From NCBI GenBank assembly GCA_046734795.1, contig JBKPRX010000176.1, forward strand, positions 1 to 9,402: a stretch of DNA of 9,402 nt, given 5' to 3'. Position numbers and translations under genes: made by a program. The notes under the pieces are model-generated. The model saw only the letters and a list, made by a program, of their open reading frames with translations. It did no database searches and was not told the origin of the DNA. This document shows, piece after piece, positions 5,916-9,402 of this stretch. The stretch is from JBKPRX01 sp046734795 (GTDB lineage Bacteria; Actinomycetota; Thermoleophilia; Gaiellales; Gaiellaceae). The stretch's first letter is position 1; the number at the start of each line of letters is the position of its first letter.

Positions 5916-6653
5916 CTACAGCACGTGCAATGCGCCGACCGCGCGCGCGTCGTCGCCGACGAAGAACGCAAGGCCGACGCTTGCATTGCTGTCTGCAGGC
6001 CACGACGCGAGCTCGACCGCATCGCCGAGATCGACCGGCCGTCGGAACTCGAGCACCGCACTCGCGCCGCGTCGCAAAGCCGCGGCGCGGGCGACGAGCT
6101 CCTCGACACCATGCCAGTACGCCGCGTTGTTGACGTGACCGAGCACGTCGACATCGGTCGCTCGCACCGTCCAACGGTCGCGCGGCGCCGAGGCAGGCGG
6201 ATCGGGAAAACTCAATCGCGTGACCGCGCGGCGGCCACCGGCGGCGTCCCCGTAGATGTCGAAGAAATCCGGGTCGAGCCGAGCCGGTCGGCCGTCGCGG
6301 CCCACGTGGATCCAAACGCTCTCCGCTTCGATCACGCCGCCCTCGTCACCGGCGAGAGACGTCCGTCGCGCGGCGGCAGCCGCACCCGTGCCGCTGCACC
6401 ATGTTGCAAGCTCAGTTCTCTCGTCGTTCACGAACGGCACGACGACGTCGATCCGCGTGCGCCGAACGACCCACACGCGCTCGTCGAGGTGGCGGCCCGT
6501 GTCGACGACGTCGTCGGTTGCGACGTCCTGCAGGTACCGCGCAACCGCGTCGAACCGGAGCCGGCCGCCGGCGTCCACATCCGACAGGCGGATCAGGCGC
6601 TCCGCCGTGTAGACCCGCCCTGCGGTCGGACGGGGCACGAGCTCTTCGCGCAC
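5916..6653 (-). CDS. Acyl-ACP thioesterase-like double-hotdog protein
   Basis: The product is 245 residues from GTG at 6653. Two hotdog repeats are visible: the first begins with R-L-S-D-V-D-A-G-G-R-L-R-F-D-A-V-A-R-Y-L (22-41), the second with A-T-D-V-D-V-L-G-H-V-N-N-A-A-Y-W (165-180). This arrangement is that of plant FatA/FatB and bacterial acyl-ACP thioesterases, which release fatty acids from acyl carrier protein. In the plant enzymes the catalytic set lies in D-x-N-x-H; here it reads Asp169-Val-Leu171-Gly-His173, so the Asn is Leu, and activity or substrate may differ. The start follows the csoR stop by five bases. No ribosome site precedes it; a second GTG at 6638 (residue 6) has GAAGAG just upstream and could be the real start. 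The frame extends to 6758, but that would overlap csoR by 100 bases. It may act on acyl-CoA instead. Confidence 0.83.
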   Translation of the reverse strand: MREELVPRPTAGRVYTAERLIRLSDVDAGGRLRFDAVARYLQDVATDDVVDTGRHLDERVWVVRRTRIDVVVPFVNDERTELATWCSGTGAAAAARRTSLAGDEGGVIEAESVWIHVGRDGRPARLDPDFFDIYGDAAGGRRAVTRLSFPDPPASAPRDRWTVRATDVDVLGHVNNAAYWHGVEELVARAAALRRGASAVLEFRRPVDLGDAVELASWPADSNASVGLAFFVGDDARAVGALHVL

Positions 6654-6658
6654 CGGTT

Positions 6659-6970
6659 CTAGCGCGTGCGCGCGAAACGTTGCACGGCCTGAAGAAGCTC
6701 GTCGACCTTCGCGCGACCTTCGGCCTCGTCGCCCGATTGCAACGCACCGGCAACGCAATGACGAACGTGATCGTCGAGAACCTTCAGCGCGAGCGACTCG
6801 AGCGCTGTCGACACGGCTGCGATCTGCGTCAGGACGTCGATGCAGTAGCGATCGTCCTCCACCATCCGCTCGATCCCGCGCACCTGGCCTTCGATTCGAT
6901 GGAGACGCTTGACGAGCGCCGCCTTGTCGCTTGCGTATCCGTGGGCCGGTGCTTCGACGACGTCGCTCAT
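6659..6970 (-). CDS. csoR: Copper-sensing transcriptional repressor, CsoR family
   Basis: The product is 103 residues, an all-helical DUF156/CsoR repressor. The N-terminal L-V-K-R-L-H-R-I-E-G-Q-V-R-G-I (19-33) is the family hallmark. The Cu(I) ligands are present with exact spacing: Cys43, His68, Cys72 (25 then 4 residues apart, as Cys36-His61-Cys65 in the Mycobacterium tuberculosis protein). CsoR tetramers sit on the operator without copper and leave when Cu(I) binds. ATG at 6970 overlaps the copA stop as ATGA, and a GGAGGAGAG ribosome site (6976-6984) lies inside the copA end, so both are translated from one mRNA. The matching operator precedes copA, making an autoregulatory loop. The conserved Cys/His/Cys set argues against an FrmR (formaldehyde) or RcnR (nickel/cobalt) role. 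Confidence 0.94.
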   Translation of the reverse strand: MSDVVEAPAHGYASDKAALVKRLHRIEGQVRGIERMVEDDRYCIDVLTQIAAVSTALESLALKVLDDHVRHCVAGALQSGDEAEGRAKVDELLQAVQRFARTR

Positions 6971-9078
6971 GCGGTCTCTCCTCCGCTGCGAACGCTTCGG
7001 AATCGGCGCAGCCTCAGGCTGTTCGTGACGACGAAGAGGCTGGATGCTGCCATCGCCGCGGCCGCGACGATTGGATTCAGGACACCGGCAATCGCGAGCG
7101 GAATCGCGGCGACGTTGTACGCGAACGCCCAGAAGAGGTTGCCCTTGATCGTGCGAAGCGTCCTCCGCGCGAGCCGAATCGCGTCGACCGCTGCCCGGAG
7201 ATCGCCCGAGACAAGCGTCAGATCCGACGCCTCGATCGCGACGTCGGTGCCGGTGCCGATCGAGAGGCCGAGGTCGGCCTGCGCGAGTGCGGGCGCGTCG
7301 TTGATGCCGTCGCCGACCATTGCGACGACCCTGCCCTCACGCTGCAGGCGAGCCACCTCCTGCACTTTCTCCTCGGGATAGACGTCTGCGACGACGCGAT
7401 CGACGCCGACCTCGCGGCCGACGATCTCGGCCGCGGACTTCGAGTCGCCCGTCAGCAACACCGGCGTCAGACCGAGCGCCTTGAGTTCGCGAATCGCGTC
7501 CGCGCTCGTCGGCTTGACCGTGTCGCGCACCTCGAGCACGGCGCGCTCGACGCCGTCCCACGAGACGAGGATGCGACCGTCGTTACGGCCGACGGAGACG
7601 GAGTGACCGTCGACGACGCCGGTCACACCAACGCCTGCCTCGTTCCTGAACGAGCTCACCGCGGGCGGCTCGCCGACCTGCGCCCTTGCCGCCCGCACGA
7701 CCGCCTGCGCGATCGGATGCTCCGAGGCCGCCTCGACGGCCGCTGCGTAGCGGAGCACCTCGTCTCGAGTCGCGCCGTTCACCGGCGTGACCGAGACGAG
7801 CTCCATGCGTCCTTCCGTGACCGTGCCGGTCTTGTCGAGGACGAGCGTGTCGACGCGTCGCGTCTGCTCCAGAATCTCGGGGCCCCTGATGAGGATGCCG
7901 AGCTGCGCGCCCCGGCCGGTTCCCACCATCAGCGCCGTCGGCGTTGCAAGACCGAGCGCACACGGGCACGCGATGATCAAGACCGCCACCGCTGCGGTGA
8001 ACGCGTCGGCCGTCGAGCCGCCGAACGCAAGCCATCCGGCGAGCGTGAGTAGCGACAGGGCGATCACGATCGGGACGAAGATCGCCGAGACGCGATCCGC
8101 GAGCCGTTGCACGGGCGCCTTCCCTGCCTGCGCTGCATCGACGAGCCGCGCGATCTGGGCCAGCGCCGTCTCGGAGCCGACCTTCGTCGCGCGAACGACG
8201 AGTCGCCCGTTCGTGTTGACGGTCGCACCCGCGACCTCGACACCTGGCTCGACGTCGACCGGAACCGACTCGCCCGTCAGCATCGACTGGTCGACCGCGG
8301 ACGCTCCTTCGATGACGACGCCGTCGGTCGCGATCCTCTCCCCCGGCCGGACGACGAACAGGTCGCCGCCGACGAGCTTGGAGATCGGAACGAGCACTTC
8401 CGTGCCGTCGCGAAGCACACGCGCTTCCTTCGCGCCGAGCTCGAGCAGCTTCCGAACCGCAGCCGATGCTCGCCCTTTCGCGCGCGCTTCGAGATAACGA
8501 CCGAGAACGATCAGCGTCGTCACGACCGCGGCGACCTCGAAGTAGACATCCGTATCGATTCCGGCGACCAACACGACCGTCGACCAGATCCATGCGGCAA
8601 GGGTGCCGAGCGAGATGAGCGTGTCCATCGACGCCGCAAGGTGTCGAGCGGTGCGTGCGGCGACACGATGGAAGCCGCTGCCGCTGTAGAAGACAACCGG
8701 CGTCGCAAGCGCGAACGCGACCCATTCCCAGCCGTCGAACTGGAACGCCGGCACCATCGCAAGGAGCGCAACGGGCAGGCTCAGCGCAACGCCCACGACC
8801 AGGCGCTGCGTGAGAACGCGCAGCGACTCGTCGTGATCGTGCGCATGTTCGGATGTCGTGCCGACCGCGCGCTCGTGCGCGTGGTAACCAGCCGATTCGA
8901 CTGCTGCGACGAGCTCGTCGAGCGCGACCTCGTCGCCGCAGTGGACGGTGGCGCGCTCCGTGGCGAAGTTGACCGTCGCCTCGGCGCCCGCAACCTCGTT
9001 GAGCTTCTTCTCGATTCGCGCCGCGCAGGATGCGCACGACATACCTGTGAGCTCGAGCTCCACTTCACGAACGGGCAT
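6967..9078 (-). CDS. copA: Copper-exporting P1B-type ATPase
   Basis: The product is 703 residues. It uses ATP to pump Cu(I) out of the cytoplasm. In order: one heavy-metal-associated domain with G-M-S-C-A-S-C (Cys15, Cys18); a His-rich linker (66-82); four membrane helices (about 92-194); actuator T-G-E-S (268-271); helices 5 and 6 with the ion-path C-P-C (371-373); phosphorylation D-K-T-G-T (Asp415); nucleotide-binding S-E-H-P (452-455); G-D-G-I-N-D (589-594); and two last helices with N647, Y654-N655 and M676-x2-S-S. The Y-N and M-x-x-S-S signatures mark the Cu(I) subgroup rather than Zn/Cd. All key residues are present; length is slightly short because there is only one metal domain. ATG at 9078 is chosen because the metal domain starts right there and the next upstream start (TTG at 9114) would place promoter and operator inside the gene. 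No ribosome site precedes it, in line with a leaderless mRNA. Confidence 0.97.
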   Translation of the reverse strand: MPVREVELELTGMSCASCAARIEKKLNEVAGAEATVNFATERATVHCGDEVALDELVAAVESAGYHAHERAVGTTSEHAHDHDESLRVLTQRLVVGVALSLPVALLAMVPAFQFDGWEWVAFALATPVVFYSGSGFHRVAARTARHLAASMDTLISLGTLAAWIWSTVVLVAGIDTDVYFEVAAVVTTLIVLGRYLEARAKGRASAAVRKLLELGAKEARVLRDGTEVLVPISKLVGGDLFVVRPGERIATDGVVIEGASAVDQSMLTGESVPVDVEPGVEVAGATVNTNGRLVVRATKVGSETALAQIARLVDAAQAGKAPVQRLADRVSAIFVPIVIALSLLTLAGWLAFGGSTADAFTAAVAVLIIACPCALGLATPTALMVGTGRGAQLGILIRGPEILEQTRRVDTLVLDKTGTVTEGRMELVSVTPVNGATRDEVLRYAAAVEAASEHPIAQAVVRAARAQVGEPPAVSSFRNEAGVGVTGVVDGHSVSVGRNDGRILVSWDGVERAVLEVRDTVKPTSADAIRELKALGLTPVLLTGDSKSAAEIVGREVGVDRVVADVYPEEKVQEVARLQREGRVVAMVGDGINDAPALAQADLGLSIGTGTDVAIEASDLTLVSGDLRAAVDAIRLARRTLRTIKGNLFWAFAYNVAAIPLAIAGVLNPIVAAAAMAASSLFVVTNSLRLRRFRSVRSGGETA

Positions 9079-9085
9079 GGTGCCG

Positions 9086-9114
9086 AGTATACCCCCAAGG
9101 GGTATTGAAGCCAA
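9086..9114 (-). promoter_or_regulatory. copA promoter (-35 TTGGCT, -10 TATACT)
   Basis: On the minus strand TTGGCT (9114-9109) and TATACT (9091-9086) are 17 bases apart, close to the housekeeping sigma consensus. Only seven bases (9085-9079) separate the -10 box from the copA ATG, so the first transcribed base should be at or beside the A of ATG, giving a leaderless transcript. The hexamers are read directly; the start point is inferred. Confidence 0.72.
9089..9105. promoter_or_regulatory. CsoR operator palindrome
   Basis: The 17-base site ATACCCCCAAGGGGTAT has perfect 7-base arms (ATACCCC / GGGGTAT) around a 3-base centre. It has the form of known CsoR-family operators: C/G runs flanked by TA. 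It covers the promoter spacer and overlaps the first bases of the -10 box, so bound CsoR would block RNA polymerase. The cognate regulator is the second gene of the operon. Confidence 0.88.
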
Positions 9115-9167
9115 GTCTCATGCTCGCGCTCAAGCCCAGCGGGCGCGGAACCGGTGGAGACCGACGA

Positions 9168-9191
9168 TCTCGCCCGCTTTCTCGCCCGCTT
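9168..9191 (+). repeat. 12-base perfect tandem duplication
   Basis: TCTCGCCCGCTT occurs at 9168-9179 and again at 9180-9191 without a gap, in the intergenic region between the copA promoter and the plus-strand gene at the right edge. It could be a slippage product or a paired regulator-binding site; nothing visible decides between them. In the frame of the downstream gene it would read S-P-A-F-S-P-A-Y. Confidence 0.6.
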
Positions 9192-9219
9192 ACGCAGCCG
9201 ATGCCCACGCCGTCGCCCA

Positions 9220-9294
9220 GGCGGTGTACAGTCCAGGAGCGGACCCCCCGAAGGTCCAGGAAGGCCAGGGCTCAAGGGGCGCCGCTCAACCGCC
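9220..9294 (+). other. Nested inverted repeats, possible structured 5' leader
   Basis: GGCGGT (9220-9225) can pair with ACCGCC (9289-9294), and inside it GAGCGG (9237-9242) with CCGCTC (9282-9287), enclosing a C-run/G-run region. GTCCAGGA also occurs twice (9231-9238, 9254-9261), and an alternative GGACC/GGTCC hairpin (9241-9245, 9253-9257) competes with the inner stem. The structure would end 13 bases before the ATG at 9308. I could not match it to a riboswitch class I know. It may instead be N-terminal coding sequence, because the downstream frame is open through it from GTG 9224. Confidence 0.3.
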
Positions 9295-9307
9295 GAAAGA
9301 CAACACG

Positions 9308-9402
9308 ATGATCTTTCTCGCAGCCATCGGAACTGCCACCGCTGCGGCGGCCGTGCTCGCCGGAACCCTCGCCACGCTTGCGCGGCGGATTCCTGAGCTC
9401 GA
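9308..9402 (+). CDS. Start of an unidentified membrane or exported protein (cut by window end)
   Basis: From ATG at 9308, 31 codons are visible before the window ends. They encode a short hydrophobic, alanine-rich stretch (M-I-F-L-A-A-I-G-T, then an Ala/Val/Leu run to residue 24) followed by A-R-R-I-P-E-L. That looks like a first membrane helix with positive residues after it, or an uncleaved signal anchor. Third codon positions are mostly G or C, as in the neighbouring genes. There is no strong ribosome site (only GAAAGA about 10 bases upstream). The same frame is open further upstream, including GTG at 9224, so the start is uncertain. It diverges from copA. I do not recognise the family. 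Confidence 0.42.
   Translation, partial: MIFLAAIGTATAAAAVLAGTLATLARRIPEL

Noticed and set aside
6931..9108. Two long plus-strand frames (6931-8052 and 8107-9108)
   Set aside because: They lie opposite copA, whose motifs are complete; their translations are Arg/Asp-rich without recognisable domains.
9079..9114. TTG start at 9114 for copA
   Set aside because: It would put the -10 box and CsoR operator inside the coding region; the metal-binding domain begins right after the ATG at 9078.
9220..9294. Known riboswitch class (SAM, cobalamin, ydaO, fluoride, FMN types)
   Set aside because: None of the conserved core sequences I know for these classes is present; only generic stems are seen.

Overview
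The window is GC-rich and almost fully coding, with many GTG starts, overlapping genes and apparently leaderless promoters. Together with the gene content (a PaaX-type repressor, a Baeyer-Villiger monooxygenase, a DUF6529-like/cytochrome c fusion and a CsoR-CopA copper module) this suggests a chromosomal segment of an Actinomycetota bacterium, perhaps of the Acidimicrobiia or Thermoleophilia type. That placement is an inference from style and gene content. I see no insertion sequence, integrase, tRNA, rRNA or CRISPR array.

Left part (1-3636). The window opens in the C-terminal end of a PaaX-family transcriptional repressor (+). It converges on a minus-strand gene for a 296-residue protein of the NMT1/THI5 or ABC substrate-binding fold that has no signal peptide. 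Divergent from that gene is a plus-strand pair, a Baeyer-Villiger flavin monooxygenase followed by an alpha/beta hydrolase, coupled by a 4-base stop/start overlap. Monooxygenase plus esterase is the usual logic for breaking ketones: ketone to ester or lactone, then hydrolysis to acid and alcohol.

Right part (3649-9078, all minus strand). Reading in the direction of transcription: copA (copper-exporting P1B ATPase), csoR (copper-sensing repressor), an acyl-ACP thioesterase-like double-hotdog protein, a membrane protein fused to cytochrome c, a carboxymuconolactone-decarboxylase-family protein, and a short-chain dehydrogenase. Gaps run from a 4-base overlap to 33 bases, so this could be one six-gene operon. 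Upstream of copA is a clear promoter (TTGGCT, 17 bases, TATACT) whose spacer and -10 box are covered by a perfect 7-3-7 palindrome, ATACCCC-CAA-GGGGTAT, of the CsoR-operator type. The -10 box is so close to the ATG that the copA mRNA is probably leaderless. CsoR would thus control copA, itself and possibly the four downstream metabolic and electron-transfer genes.

Right edge (9106-9402). A roughly 200-base intergenic region holds a 12-base perfect tandem duplication and nested inverted repeats just ahead of a plus-strand reading frame that is cut by the window end and begins with a hydrophobic N-terminus.

No wholly new defence or mobile system is evident. The most interesting points are the copper operon architecture with its leaderless, operator-covered promoter, the cytosolic substrate-binding-fold protein with a Cys-x-Cys-His motif, and the residue substitutions in the thioesterase-like protein.
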